Below are positions 1-8,664 of a stretch of 64,000 bases of DNA, piece after piece. Source of the stretch: Gracilibacillus salinarum (GTDB taxonomy: Bacteria > Bacillota > Bacilli > Bacillales > Amphibacillaceae); NCBI RefSeq assembly GCF_022919575.1, contig NZ_CP095071.1, forward strand, positions 3,110,001-3,174,000, in the 5' to 3' direction. Position numbers and translations under genes: made by a program. The notes under the pieces were generated by a model. The model did no database searches. It saw only the letters and a program-made list of their open reading frames with translations, and had not been told where the DNA came from. Each line of letters begins with the position of its first letter. Position 1 is the stretch's first letter.

Positions 1-109
1 ATGGCATTTTATTTTCTAAACCACGAATAGCCCCGGAAAGTTACTCGTGTTAGAATATAAACTCGGACAAACGAAGATTAAGAAACAATGATTTAGGAGG
101 TTACTGATC

Positions 110-547
110 ATGCGCACAACTTTCATGGCAAATGAAAATAACATTGAACGCAAATGGTTTGTTGTAGACGCAGAAGGACAAACGCTTGGTCGTTTAGCAA
201 GTGAAGTTGCTTCAATCCTTCGCGGTAAGCATAAACCAACATATACACCGCATGTTGATACTGGAGATCATGTGATCATTATCAATGCGAACAAAATCGA
301 ACTTACAGGTAAAAAACTTAGCGATAAGTTATACTACCGTCACTCTAATCACCCTGGTGGTTTAAAATCACGTACTGCTGGTGAAATGCGTGAAAAATAC
401 CCTGAGCAAATGCTTGAACTTACAGTCAAGGGTATGTTACCAAAAGGTAAATTAGGACGTAAAATGGGTAAAAAACTTCACGTTTATCGTGGAACAGACC
501 ATAAGCATGAAGCACAAAAACCAGAAGTTTTAGAACTTCGCGGATAA
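110..547 (+). CDS. rplM: 50S ribosomal protein L13
   Basis: Large-subunit ribosomal protein L13, an early assembly protein that binds 23S rRNA. The 145-residue product matches the Bacillus protein along its whole length, including the block [19 protein letters not shown] and the C-terminal [13 protein letters not shown]. The ATG at 110 sits 9 bases after a strong AGGAGG (95-100), so this start is preferred over the internal Met at residue 6. It is followed after 19 bases by rpsI, the usual two-gene operon. The 109 bases upstream hold no assignable gene; a short reading frame ending at base 30 could be the tail of the preceding gene, but I cannot name it. Confidence 0.98.
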   Translation: MRTTFMANENNIERKWFVVDAEGQTLGRLASEVASILRGKHKPTYTPHVDTGDHVIIINANKIELTGKKLSDKLYYRHSNHPGGLKSRTAGEMREKYPEQMLELTVKGMLPKGKLGRKMGKKLHVYRGTDHKHEAQKPEVLELRG

Positions 548-566
548 TTAGAAGGAGGTTACTACA

Positions 567-959
567 GTGGCACAAGTACAATACTACGGTACCGGACGCC
601 GTAAAACTTCAACTGCACGTGTACGTTTAGTTCCAGGTACTGGACGTATCGTTGTAAATAATCGCGATGCGGAAGATTTCTTCCCATACGAAACTCTTCG
701 TACAATCATTAAGCAACCTTTAGTTGCAACAGAAACTGAAGGTAGCTACGATGTATTAGTAAACGTTGATGGTGGAGGTTTCACTGGTCAAGCTGGTGCA
801 ATCCGTCACGGCGTTGCTCGTGCATTATTAGAAGCTGATCCAGAATACCGCACAACACTTAAACGTGCTGGATTCTTAACTCGTGACGCGCGTGCTAAAG
901 AACGTAAGAAATACGGTCTTAAAAAAGCTCGTCGTGCACCACAGTTCTCAAAGCGTTAA
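567..959 (+). CDS. rpsI: 30S ribosomal protein S9
   Basis: Small-subunit ribosomal protein S9, located near the P site, with the basic C-terminal tail ending SKR that contacts tRNA. The product is 130 residues, the usual length, with the typical N-terminus [15 protein letters not shown]. It starts with GTG at 567 behind GAAGGAGG (551-558). It is the last gene of the rplM operon and is followed by a terminator. Its last 16 bases (945-960) recur with two differences at 1266-1281, which suggests that its 3' end served as an integration site for the accessory DNA downstream. Confidence 0.98.
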   Translation: MAQVQYYGTGRRKTSTARVRLVPGTGRIVVNNRDAEDFFPYETLRTIIKQPLVATETEGSYDVLVNVDGGGFTGQAGAIRHGVARALLEADPEYRTTLKRAGFLTRDARAKERKKYGLKKARRAPQFSKR

Positions 960-974
960 TAAATCAACACTTGC

Positions 975-1006
975 AAATCCCTCAACCACGTGTGGTTGGG
1001 GGATTT
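975..1006 (+). terminator. Rho-independent terminator of rplM-rpsI
   Basis: A 15-bp stem (975-989 with 992-1006, one G-T pair) lies 15 bases after the rpsI stop. The right arm runs into a short T stretch, ATTTTACT. It closes the ribosomal operon. Confidence 0.85.
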
Positions 1007-1044
1007 TACTGTATATGGGGACGTTTAAATTGGTAGAAAAATTC

Positions 1045-1077
1045 ACACGTAGCATACACGTAACATACAAGTAGCAG
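1045..1077. repeat. Three 11-bp direct repeats
   Basis: ACACGTAGCAT, ACACGTAACAT and ACAAGTAGCAG follow one another without a gap, with 1 to 2 differences between neighbours. Short phased repeats beside an integration site often bind an integrase N-terminal (arm) domain. That role is inferred. Confidence 0.45.
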
Positions 1078-1098
1078 ACAAATAATTTAAAGAAAAAG

Positions 1099-1183
1099 TG
1101 TAGATTTGAAATATATTTTGATTATTTATAATAAAGTTCGATCATTTAAAATAAACTTCGATATTTATATAAAAGTTTGATAC
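1099..1183 (+). repeat. Transposon-type end with four tandem ~21-bp repeats (copy 1)
   Basis: The tip TGTAGATTTGAAAT is followed by repeats of the form AATAAAGTTCGAT spaced about 20 bp. The same arrangement occurs at 40981-41066 in the same orientation and is aligned almost base for base. Tandem transposase-binding repeats behind a TGT tip are typical of Tn7, Mu and Tn552-type ends. No partner end in the opposite orientation is visible close by. Confidence 0.55.
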
Positions 1184-1265
1184 TATTGCATTGATAAGCT
1201 GAATTGTGATAATGCAACAAAAAGGCCATTTGAAAGCAGATGCTTCTGATTTAAGACACTCTTAT

Positions 1266-1281
1266 TTTTCAAAGCGCTAAT
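1266..1281 (+). other. Copy of the rpsI 3' end (possible attachment site)
   Basis: TTTTCAAAGCGCTAAT matches 14 of 16 bases of TTCTCAAAGCGTTAAT, the end of rpsI and its stop codon (945-960), in the same orientation. This is what integration of a site-specific element at the rpsI 3' end would leave. No integrase gene remains between the two copies, so this is inference. Confidence 0.45.
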
Positions 1282-1433
1282 TTTATACTTACTTCTTATA
1301 ATCTTTTTCTCACTTCGGGGTAAGAGGAAATTTTGTTTATAAGGGAAGAGTAAATAATATGTTATAATAAATTAATTTATACGGAACCAGTCTAGTTTTT
1401 AAAAACTAATCTGTTGAGGCGGTGAACGTTAAA

Positions 1434-2447
1434 ATGAATGATTTTGAAATATTAATACCTAACGATGCGTCCATGTCTATTGATGTAACAGATAAAAGCT
1501 TATATAGTTATGACTTTAATTCCTACTCACTGTCATCATTGCAAAAAGTAGCAGGAGCTACAGTATCCAATCAAATAAAAGAAGGATTATTTTCACAAGT
1601 TTCAAAAGCAAAACTGATTCAAAAATTAGCAAACAAAAATAACACAGAGTATGTTGCTAATATTTCGGATTATGCCAAAAAGAAGCTGGATAACGGGGAG
1701 TGGTCTCTTGGTATAAGAAAAAAAACAGGAGAGACATATGCGGTCATTAAAGATACAGCAAGCGGTAAATCTAAAAGCTTTATTACGTTAGACGCCCGAA
1801 CTGTTAATGAGTTGGGTAACCTCCCAGAACTTTCAGCAATTCAAGGTCAATTGGCAGCTATCTCAGAACAGATTCAGGATTTGAACAAATTAGTAAAGCG
1901 CGTTGAACAAGGTCAATATAATGATAGGTATGCGGGCTTTTTTAGTGCAAGGCAATTAGTGATTGAAGGCTTAGTTGCACAAGATAAAAAACTTAAAAAT
2001 GAATTGTTGTTAGCTGCAATTAAGATGAGTAATCAAACAATTGCTAAATTAATGTTGGCTATTAATCAAGATGCGAATAATTTTATGGATACAAAAATTA
2101 AAATTAAAGAAGCTGAAAGAATTGAAAACTTACTTCAAAATTCAATAGGATATCTCAATACTACAATTCATTTGAATTTAGTTATCTATAGCGTCTTAGG
2201 GGAGAAGGAAGCCTTAATTTCAACCTTAACTAATTATCAATCCTTCATTGAGCAAACGTTGCTAAAGGAAAGTGAATTTGGTAAATCAGTTGCTTGGAAA
2301 ATAGATAATATACTTAAAGGTGAAGAGCAATGGTTTAATGAACTCTCAGAAGGTATTATAAAAAACATCTCAAATTTAATTGAAGATATGATAAGTAAAA
2401 AAATTGAAGGGAGTGAAACGATAAAAATTGAAGCAGAAGATATGTAA
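1434..2447 (+). CDS. Uncharacterised 337-residue protein
   Basis: I do not recognise the family. The product has no signal peptide or membrane segment. It has a mixed N-terminal third (to about residue 125), then a long helical and partly coiled-coil region rich in Leu, Lys and Glu, with a predicted heptad-like stretch AAISEQIQDLNKLVKRVEQ near residues 145-165. The ATG at 1434 lies 10 bases after AGGCGGTG; an upstream GTG at 1422 is inside that ribosome-binding site. Its stop is one base from the start of the next gene, so the two form a cassette. The cassette lies directly inside the tandem-repeat end at 1099-1183 and is probably mobile cargo. Confidence 0.7.
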   Translation: MNDFEILIPNDASMSIDVTDKSLYSYDFNSYSLSSLQKVAGATVSNQIKEGLFSQVSKAKLIQKLANKNNTEYVANISDYAKKKLDNGEWSLGIRKKTGETYAVIKDTASGKSKSFITLDARTVNELGNLPELSAIQGQLAAISEQIQDLNKLVKRVEQGQYNDRYAGFFSARQLVIEGLVAQDKKLKNELLLAAIKMSNQTIAKLMLAINQDANNFMDTKIKIKEAERIENLLQNSIGYLNTTIHLNLVIYSVLGEKEALISTLTNYQSFIEQTLLKESEFGKSVAWKIDNILKGEEQWFNELSEGIIKNISNLIEDMISKKIEGSETIKIEAEDM

Positions 2448-2448
2448 A

Positions 2449-2556
2449 ATGCCAAAATGCAAAAAAGAAACTTATGACAATAAAAAGTGGTTCTGTGGAG
2501 AGCATCAACTTCAATTTAAGGAATACAAAAATAAAGTAGGGGTGACTGCACTAGGG
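2449..2556 (+). pseudogene. Small Cys-rich protein, 3' end replaced by transposon
   Basis: The reading frame begins one base after the stop of the 337-residue gene and encodes MPKCKKETYDNKKWFCGEH, a small zinc-ribbon-like start with Cys4, Cys16 and His19. After about 36 codons the sequence enters the terminal inverted repeat of the Tn552-type transposon, and the remaining frame (to 2634) is transposon sequence. The true C-terminus is not found on the far side of the transposon at 9479, so the insertion was accompanied by loss of flanking DNA. Function unknown; probably the partner of the upstream gene. Confidence 0.55.
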
Positions 2557-2615
2557 TGTCACTTTAGGAGTTATTTTGCACCTGTTTTATGTGCTATTTT
2601 GCACTATAAATTATT
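2557..2615 (+). repeat. Left terminal inverted repeat of the Tn552-type transposon
   Basis: Starts TGTCACTTTAGGAG and contains two copies of TATTTTGCAC about 21 bp apart, likely transposase-binding sites. Its reverse complement lies at 9420-9478. Confidence 0.85.
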
Positions 2616-2616
2616 A

Positions 2617-2646
2617 AAAGCTATCTCCTTTTAAAAGATAGCTTTT
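2617..2646 (-). terminator. Terminator of the transposition operon
   Basis: An 11-bp stem, AAAAGCTATCT paired with AGATAGCTTTT, directly after the stop codon of the ATPase gene, with T-rich flanks on the minus strand. Confidence 0.75.
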
Positions 2647-2652
2647 TAATGC

Positions 2653-3465
2653 TTACTTGATTCCGATTACTAAACTGTCTCGTGCAGCTTCAACAACCTC
2701 TGTTGTTATGGTTTCAAGATTATTAATTTCAAGTATCCTTTCAATTTGAGTGAACAATCTTTGTATAAGCCTAAAATTTCCTCCAGTAATCTTTATGATG
2801 CTAGTTATTGCCTCATAATCGGAAAAGTCCTCAAGTTTTATAGAAAGTCCTAGTTCTTCCCATTTAAACTCCAAGATATGATGGGTTTCATCTTTACTGA
2901 GTTTATCAAATTCATGAGCAAATCCAATTCTAGAATAGAGTTGGGGATATCGAGCCAATCTCTTTTCAATTCCAGGCATTCCGATTAATATCATTGCTAT
3001 ATCATTTCGATCATATATATCCCTTAGTTGCTCTAAGTTTTGCACTTTTAGTCGATCTATCTCATCAACAATAATCAGGTCAATTTCTTCAAACGAACTA
3101 GTAGAATACTCTTCTTCTTCACCTCTGTTAAGTACTTTATACATAGTTCTAACCATACCCATTCTAGTTCCAATACTATGAATTTCATCTGTCATTTTAG
3201 TAGCCCGTACTGCTGGGGCTGTATAAAAAATCGTTCTAGCATCAAGAATCTTTTCATCTGCATTCGCACCGATTTCCTTTGCGTTTTTATAGGCTATTTG
3301 TTTTTGGATGGAGTCCCAATTTGAATAATACCTTGAGGATAATGTTTTTCCTACACCTGGCAGACCATAACAAATACCTATATATTTATATTTGATACAC
3401 GCATCACAAAACTCTGCAAATCTTTTATATTCTTTTGTTTCAATAAACTTCTTTGATTTATTCAT
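2653..3465 (-). CDS. Transposition ATPase, Tn552 p271 / TniB / TnsC type
   Basis: AAA+ regulator that selects target DNA and activates the partner DDE transposase in Tn552, Tn5053 and Tn7-like elements. The 270-residue product shows Walker A GLPGVGKT (about residues 34-41), Walker B IIVDEIDRL (about residue 136) and a downstream GMPGIEKRLARYPQLYSRIG block that carries the sensor arginine region typical of this family. The length equals Tn552 p271. The start overlaps the end of the transposase gene by 8 bases, showing translational coupling. All three transposition genes read leftwards, away from the cad genes. Confidence 0.92.
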   Translation of the reverse strand: MNKSKKFIETKEYKRFAEFCDACIKYKYIGICYGLPGVGKTLSSRYYSNWDSIQKQIAYKNAKEIGANADEKILDARTIFYTAPAVRATKMTDEIHSIGTRMGMVRTMYKVLNRGEEEEYSTSSFEEIDLIIVDEIDRLKVQNLEQLRDIYDRNDIAMILIGMPGIEKRLARYPQLYSRIGFAHEFDKLSKDETHHILEFKWEELGLSIKLEDFSDYEAITSIIKITGGNFRLIQRLFTQIERILEINNLETITTEVVEAARDSLVIGIK

Positions 3466-4906
3466 TGAAATACCTCTTGAGTTTTGACTTTTTAGAATCA
3501 GATTTATTCGACTGGTTCTCGAAATCTTTTTGCTTTGATAAAGCTATTTCTTCTGCAACAGTTCTTCCAGTATCAAGTTGGTTCTTGAGGTTTTTTCGTA
3601 CTTTATTTCGTGCTGAAACAATATCTTTTAAATCTACTTGGTAATCAGAAATTTCAGGGGAAACAGCAGTGCATAAGTATTTATCTTGATAAAACACCCG
3701 AATCTCTGCGATATCCCTTGGATCATAACGAATAATGACTGTTTCACCAATATATGCAGCTAGGTTTGTATCTATATACCTTAAACCTTGGAAGTGAATA
3801 CCATCCGAATGAACCTTCCTTGGTTTTGCTACATTTAATAATAATAAATCTAGACATTCCAAACTAGCTGGCATATTAGGGAGAAATCCAGAATTACTCC
3901 AGGCTTTAATGGGTTCTTTTTTTGTTGTACCATGAACCCTATGATGATAGTTATATATGATGAAATTTGATAATTTATCGTCAAGTTCTTTAAGAGTAAG
4001 AAGTGCAGTGCTATTCTGATTTCCGAAATAGCCAGGTAAATCTTGTAGAAACAATTGATTAATGGCTGAAAAGAATCTTTCTATTTTCCCGCGCCCTCTT
4101 GGAACCCCTACTGTAGAGAAAACTAGATTAATCTTTAAATCAATAGCTACTTGTTCCAAATGATTGGAAGTAAAGTCACTTCCGTGATCTGTATAAAACT
4201 TTTCGGGGATACCACATATTTGCCAATCGAGGTTTCTTTTTCTCCATATTGCTTGGTGTAAGACCAAAGATGTTTGTATAGCAGACGGGTCTTGAAAAGT
4301 TAAAAAGTATCCAGCAACTGCTCGACTATAATCATCTAAAATAATTGTTAGCCAAGGTCTTTCTGGTTTTCCTTTCTCATTTAAAACAATTATATCTAAT
4401 GGGGTATGATCAGCTTGCCATATCTCATTAGGGTAATTAGCCTCTCGTCGGTGAATTAAATCATAAGTGTTTTGATATTCTTTTTTCCCTTCATAGGCTA
4501 GTTTTTTTAGTCCTGGTGATAAAGACTTTGAGATAGTATAAACCTGATAGTAACTGGGTTGCTTCCACTTATTCTTTTTGCATATCTCACAAATCTTCCT
4601 ATGAATAGAAGTGACTGAATTTCTTTTGTGACTAAGTATTAAATTCTTAATTTCTTCTTGTACTTCTTTTTCCACTTTAAAGATTCCTGAATCTGTTCGA
4701 TTCTTTCGAATCAAACCAATTAATCCAAATTGCTGGTACTTACTAATCCAATATTGAAGTGTTCGTTTTGAAACACCAGATTCCTGAGCAATAGTTTTCA
4801 AATTTTTCTCATGGTTAAGATATGGTGCAATTAAATTGTATTTATTCATAGCCTTTTGTCTTTGATCTTCTGAATAAGAAGTCAATGGTGGAAGTTCTTT
4901 TTTCAT
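3458..4906 (-). CDS. DDE transposase, Tn552 p480 / TniA family
   Basis: Integrase-fold transposase that cuts and joins the transposon ends. The 482-residue product has an N-terminal helix-turn-helix region (about 35-65), then an rve core with the acidic triad D166 (WQADHTPLD), D240 (FYTDHGSD) and E276 (GRGKIERFF), and a C-terminal Mu-type beta-barrel region. Length and order match Tn552 p480. It starts at the ATG at 4906, preceded on the minus strand by a purine-rich GGAGCTG site. It forms one operon with the ATPase gene. The gene appears intact, so the element could still be active. Confidence 0.93.
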   Translation of the reverse strand: MKKELPPLTSYSEDQRQKAMNKYNLIAPYLNHEKNLKTIAQESGVSKRTLQYWISKYQQFGLIGLIRKNRTDSGIFKVEKEVQEEIKNLILSHKRNSVTSIHRKICEICKKNKWKQPSYYQVYTISKSLSPGLKKLAYEGKKEYQNTYDLIHRREANYPNEIWQADHTPLDIIVLNEKGKPERPWLTIILDDYSRAVAGYFLTFQDPSAIQTSLVLHQAIWRKRNLDWQICGIPEKFYTDHGSDFTSNHLEQVAIDLKINLVFSTVGVPRGRGKIERFFSAINQLFLQDLPGYFGNQNSTALLTLKELDDKLSNFIIYNYHHRVHGTTKKEPIKAWSNSGFLPNMPASLECLDLLLLNVAKPRKVHSDGIHFQGLRYIDTNLAAYIGETVIIRYDPRDIAEIRVFYQDKYLCTAVSPEISDYQVDLKDIVSARNKVRKNLKNQLDTGRTVAEEIALSKQKDFENQSNKSDSKKSKLKRYFNE

Positions 4907-4948
4907 TAGAAACAGCTCCTTCCAATAAGTGAAGCTAGTACCATTAGG

Positions 4949-5515
4949 TTACTCTAATTTATCATTATCTAAATATCGATAAAGAGTGGCTCTACTAATA
5001 CCAGTCATTTCAACAATTTCTTTTACACTGTATTCTTCAGTTTTATAAAGATTTATGGCTTTTGTAATATCCTTAGTTGCTACTCTTGGTCGTCCTCCTT
5101 TTCTTCCTCTTGCTCTAGCACTTTTTAGTCCTTCCTTTGTTCGTTCAACTATCAAATCTCTTTCAAACTGACTAAAAGCCTGAAAAACGGTCATCATTAA
5201 CCTTCCTTGTGGAGTCGTAGTGTCAAAACTTTCTTTCACACTAATTAATTTCACATTATTTTCCTCAAAATAATTAACTAGATCAATTAAATCTTTCGTG
5301 CTTCTACCTAATCTTGAAAAACTTTCTACAACAACAATATCCCCTGGTCTCAACTTGTCTTTTAAACGATTTAACTCTGGCCGGTTTGATTTTGTTCCTG
5401 TCATTTTTTCCGTCAGAACTTCATTACAATTATATTTTTCTAATAAATCCAATTGACGTGCTAATTCTTGTTGACGAGTACTCACTCGTGCATATCCATA
5501 AATATACTGACTCAT
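4949..5515 (-). CDS. Serine resolvase, BinL / TniR type
   Basis: Small serine recombinase that resolves cointegrates formed by replicative transposition. The 188-residue product has the resolvase N-terminal motif YARVST with catalytic Ser12, the GRSTKDLIDLV and ERTKEGLKSARARGRKGGRP blocks, and a C-terminal helix-turn-helix (VKEIVEMTGISRATLYRYL). The ATG at 5515 is chosen because AGGTGG lies just upstream; a longer frame beginning at 5584 has no ribosome-binding site. The resolution site is expected in the 5516-5640 gap, but I cannot delimit it. Confidence 0.9.
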   Translation of the reverse strand: MSQYIYGYARVSTRQQELARQLDLLEKYNCNEVLTEKMTGTKSNRPELNRLKDKLRPGDIVVVESFSRLGRSTKDLIDLVNYFEENNVKLISVKESFDTTTPQGRLMMTVFQAFSQFERDLIVERTKEGLKSARARGRKGGRPRVATKDITKAINLYKTEEYSVKEIVEMTGISRATLYRYLDNDKLE

Positions 5516-5638
5516 AAAAAAATACCACCTTTTCAGTAAAATTATATCACAAAAGGAGGTATATGATACATAGTTTTTGAGCAATCTTTAAAGACTAAGT
5601 TCACATTAATTATAAGCCATTTAATCGTGAAAGAAAAA

Positions 5639-5666
5639 AGTCTCAAAAACATTCGTTTTTGAGACT
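5639..5666. terminator. Hairpin between resolvase and cad promoter
   Basis: A perfect 12-bp stem, AGTCTCAAAAAC paired with GTTTTTGAGACT, around a 4-base loop. A T run follows only on the minus strand, upstream of the resolvase. It may insulate transposition genes from the cad side; direction uncertain. Confidence 0.5.
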
Positions 5667-5699
5667 AGAATTTTATGCCCTACTTACTTCTTTTATTTT

Positions 5700-5762
5700 C
5701 ATTCAAATATTAGCTTGAATGATGAGTCGAAAATGGTTATAATATATGCAAATAAATATTTG
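5700..5762 (+). promoter_or_regulatory. cad promoter with CadC operator
   Basis: -35 TTGAAT (5715-5720), 17-bp spacer, -10 TATAAT (5738-5743). A 14-bp palindrome, CAAATAAATATTTG (5749-5762), lies over the start region, the same arrangement as the CadC operator of plasmid pI258. A second looser palindrome, CATTCAA...TTGAATG (5700-5721), overlaps the -35. Confidence 0.85.
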
Positions 5763-5782
5763 AATGAAGATGGGATGATAAT

Positions 5783-6151
5783 ATGAAAAAGAAAGATACT
5801 TGTGAAATTTTTTGTTATGACGAAGAAAAGGTTAATCGAATACAAGGGGATTTACAAACAGTTGATATTTCTGGTGTTAGCCAAATGTTAAAGGCTATTG
5901 CCGATGAAAATAGAGCAAAAATTACTTACGCTCTGTGTCAGGATGAAGAGTTGTGTGTTTGTGATATAGCAAATATCTTAGGTGTTACGATAGCAAATGC
6001 ATCTCATCATTTACGTACGCTTTATAAGCAAGGGGTGGTCAACTTTAGAAAAGAAGGAAAACTAGCTTTCTATTCTTTAGATGATGAACATATCAGGCAG
6101 ATAATGATGATCGCCCTAGCACATAAGAAAGAAGTGAAGGTCAATGTCTGA
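5783..6151 (+). CDS. cadC: Cadmium/lead/zinc-responsive repressor CadC
   Basis: ArsR/SmtB-family dimeric repressor that leaves its operator when Cd, Pb or Bi binds. The 122-residue product has the winged-helix core and all four cysteines of the CadC metal site: Cys7 and Cys11 (DTCEIFC) in the N-terminal arm and Cys58 and Cys60 (ELCVCD) in the recognition region. Its palindromic operator lies about 20 bases upstream. The last 8 bases overlap cadA, so the pair is co-translated. Carried inside the Tn552-type transposon. Confidence 0.95.
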   Translation: MKKKDTCEIFCYDEEKVNRIQGDLQTVDISGVSQMLKAIADENRAKITYALCQDEELCVCDIANILGVTIANASHHLRTLYKQGVVNFRKEGKLAFYSLDDEHIRQIMMIALAHKKEVKVNV

Positions 6152-8561
6152 ACAAAAGGTTAAACTAATGGAAGAAGAAATGAACGTCTATCGGGTCCAA
6201 GGATTTTCATGTGCAAATTGTGCAGGAAAGTTTGAGAAAAATGTTAAAAAGATTCCAGGCGTTCAGGACGCAAAAGTAAATTTTGGAGCTTCAAAAATTG
6301 ATGTCTTCGGCAGTGCAACTGTTGAAGAACTAGAAAAGGCTGGTGCTTTTGAAAATCTTAAAGTGGCACCAGAGAAACCTAAAAGACGGGTAGAACCTGT
6401 GGTAATTAAAGATAAAAACGTTTACCGTGTGGAAGGATTTTCCTGCGCAAATTGTGCGGGGAAGTTTGAAAAAAATGTAAAACAAATAGCTGGAGTTGAG
6501 GATGCAAAAGTAAACTTTGGCGCTTCTAAAATTGATGTATATGGAAATGCATCGGTTGAAGAACTTGAAAAAGCAGGTGCTTTTGAGAATCTAAAAGTAT
6601 CTCCTGAAAAACTAGCGAATCAAACGATACAAAGGGTTAAAGATGACGCTAAGGCTCATAAAGAAGAGAAAACACCATTTTATAAAAAACATAGTACATT
6701 GCTGTTTGCCACACTACTAATTGCTTTTGGTTACCTTTCTCACTTTGTAAATGGAGAAGATAACCTCGTAACTTCCATGTTATTTGTAGGTTCTATTGTA
6801 ATTGGCGGATATTCATTATTTAAAGTCGGTTTTCAAAATTTGATACGCTTTGATTTCGACATGAAAACCCTGATGACCGTTGCCGTTATTGGAGCTGCCA
6901 TTATTGGTGAATGGGCAGAGGCATCTATTGTTGTTATTCTCTTTGCAATCAGTGAAGCACTTGAACGCTTCTCTATGGACAGAGCAAGACAATCCATACG
7001 TTCATTGATGGATATCGCCCCAAAAGAAGCACTAGTTAGACGAAATGGTCAGGAAATAATAATCCATGTGGACGATATCGCTGTGGGTGATATCATGATT
7101 GTCAAACCAGGGGAGAAAATTGCCATGGATGGAATCATTGTGAATGGCTTGTCGGCTGTCAATCAGGCAGCTATAACAGGAGAATCTGTTCCCGTCTCCA
7201 AAGCGGTAGATGACGAAGTATTTGCAGGTACGCTTAACGAAGAGGGACTACTTGAAGTAAAAATCACCAAATACGTAGAAGATACAACCATTGCCAAGAT
7301 TATTCATCTTGTTGAAGAAGCACAAGGGGAGCGTGCTCCAGCCCAAGCATTCGTTGATAAATTTGCGAAATACTACACTCCGATCATTATGGTTATTGCA
7401 GCCTTGGTTGCAGTCGTTCCACCCCTATTCTTTGGTGGCAGTTGGGATACATGGGTTTATCAAGGATTAGCAGTTCTTGTAGTTGGATGTCCTTGTGCAT
7501 TAGTTATTTCTACTCCAATCTCGATTGTCTCGGCAATTGGAAATGCAGCGAAAAAAGGTGTGTTGGTTAAAGGTGGTGTCTATCTCGAGAAATTAGGAGC
7601 CATTAAGGCAGTCGCATTTGATAAAACAGGAACACTGACAAAAGGTGTACCAGTGGTAACAGATTTTGAAGTATTAAATGACCAAGTGGAAGAAAAAGAG
7701 CTATTCTCTACCATTACAGCTTTAGAATATCGTTCACAACATCCACTTGCTTCAGCAATAATGAAAAAGGCAGAGCAAGATAATATCCCTTATTCTAATG
7801 TACAAGTGGAAGAATTCACTTCGATTACTGGGCGAGGTATAAAAGGGATTGTAAACGGAACTACTTACTATATTGGAAGCCCAAAACTTTTCAAGGAATT
7901 AAATGTTTCCGATTTTAGCCTTGGGTTTGAAAACAATGTGAAAATCCTACAAAACCAAGGAAAAACAGCCATGATTATTGGAACGGAAAAAACAATTCTC
8001 GGCGTAATTGCCGTTGCAGATGAGGTTCGTGAAACAAGTAAAAATGTGATTCAAAAACTTCATCAGTTAGGTATCAAGCAAACAATTATGCTGACAGGTG
8101 ATAATCAAGGTACTGCAAATGCAATCGGTACACATGTAGGCGTTTCTGATATTCAGTCTGAATTGATGCCACAGGATAAATTAGATTATATTAAAAAAAT
8201 GCAATCGGAGCATGATAATGTAGCTATGATTGGCGATGGCGTTAATGATGCTCCAGCACTTGCTGCATCTACTGTTGGAATTGCAATGGGCGGTGCTGGA
8301 ACGGATACTGCAATTGAAACAGCTGATATTGCATTAATGGGAGATGATTTAAGTAAGCTTCCATTTGCAGTAAGACTCAGTCGAAAAACTTTAAATATCA
8401 TTAAAGCTAACATCACTTTTGCTATCGGAATTAAAATAATTGCCTTACTATTAGTTATCCCGGGATGGTTAACCCTTTGGATAGCGATTCTTTCCGATAT
8501 GGGAGCTACTATTTTGGTAGCATTAAATAGTTTACGACTGATGAGAGTGAAGGATAAATAG
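6144..8561 (+). CDS. cadA: Cadmium-exporting P1B-type ATPase CadA
   Basis: Inner-membrane pump that exports Cd2+, Zn2+ or Pb2+ at the cost of ATP. The 805-residue product begins with two heavy-metal-associated domains, each with [15 protein letters not shown], then the membrane domain with the CPC metal-binding motif (C449-P-C451), the phosphorylation site DKTGTLT (D492) and the hinge [10 protein letters not shown]. Classical CadA has one such metal-binding domain; here the two copies are nearly identical and adjacent, indicating a recent internal duplication. Start ATG overlaps cadC. Transcribed from the CadC-controlled promoter. Confidence 0.96.
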   Translation: MSEQKVKLMEEEMNVYRVQGFSCANCAGKFEKNVKKIPGVQDAKVNFGASKIDVFGSATVEELEKAGAFENLKVAPEKPKRRVEPVVIKDKNVYRVEGFSCANCAGKFEKNVKQIAGVEDAKVNFGASKIDVYGNASVEELEKAGAFENLKVSPEKLANQTIQRVKDDAKAHKEEKTPFYKKHSTLLFATLLIAFGYLSHFVNGEDNLVTSMLFVGSIVIGGYSLFKVGFQNLIRFDFDMKTLMTVAVIGAAIIGEWAEASIVVILFAISEALERFSMDRARQSIRSLMDIAPKEALVRRNGQEIIIHVDDIAVGDIMIVKPGEKIAMDGIIVNGLSAVNQAAITGESVPVSKAVDDEVFAGTLNEEGLLEVKITKYVEDTTIAKIIHLVEEAQGERAPAQAFVDKFAKYYTPIIMVIAALVAVVPPLFFGGSWDTWVYQGLAVLVVGCPCALVISTPISIVSAIGNAAKKGVLVKGGVYLEKLGAIKAVAFDKTGTLTKGVPVVTDFEVLNDQVEEKELFSTITALEYRSQHPLASAIMKKAEQDNIPYSNVQVEEFTSITGRGIKGIVNGTTYYIGSPKLFKELNVSDFSLGFENNVKILQNQGKTAMIIGTEKTILGVIAVADEVRETSKNVIQKLHQLGIKQTIMLTGDNQGTANAIGTHVGVSDIQSELMPQDKLDYIKKMQSEHDNVAMIGDGVNDAPALAASTVGIAMGGAGTDTAIETADIALMGDDLSKLPFAVRLSRKTLNIIKANITFAIGIKIIALLLVIPGWLTLWIAILSDMGATILVALNSLRLMRVKDK

Positions 8562-8601
8562 GTAGAAAACAGAATAGTAAGGTCACGCTGTGCGCAATTC
8601 A

Positions 8602-8638
8602 AGGGGGGCTTTTCAATTTGAAGAAAAGTCCTACCCCT
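8602..8638 (+). other. Stem-loop between cadA and cadD
   Basis: AGGGG..GGCTTTTC can pair with GAAAAGTCC..CCCCT. No T run follows, so it is more likely an RNA stability or attenuation element than a terminator. Confidence 0.35.
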
Positions 8639-8664
8639 AAACCTAAAATATTGGAGATGGAAAA

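Larger units (their letters stand above)
1007..1433. other. Non-coding stretch after rpsI
   Basis: No credible gene. It contains the 11-bp repeats, the tandem-repeat end, the rpsI-like site and an imperfect palindrome around 1388-1412 (CTAGTTTTTAAAAACTA). The sequence GTTATAATAAATT near 1360 could hold a -10 for the next gene. Confidence 0.6.

Noticed and set aside
883..1074. Open frame overlapping the end of rpsI
   Set aside because: It lies over the rpsI coding end and its terminator and has no ribosome-binding site; it is a shadow frame.
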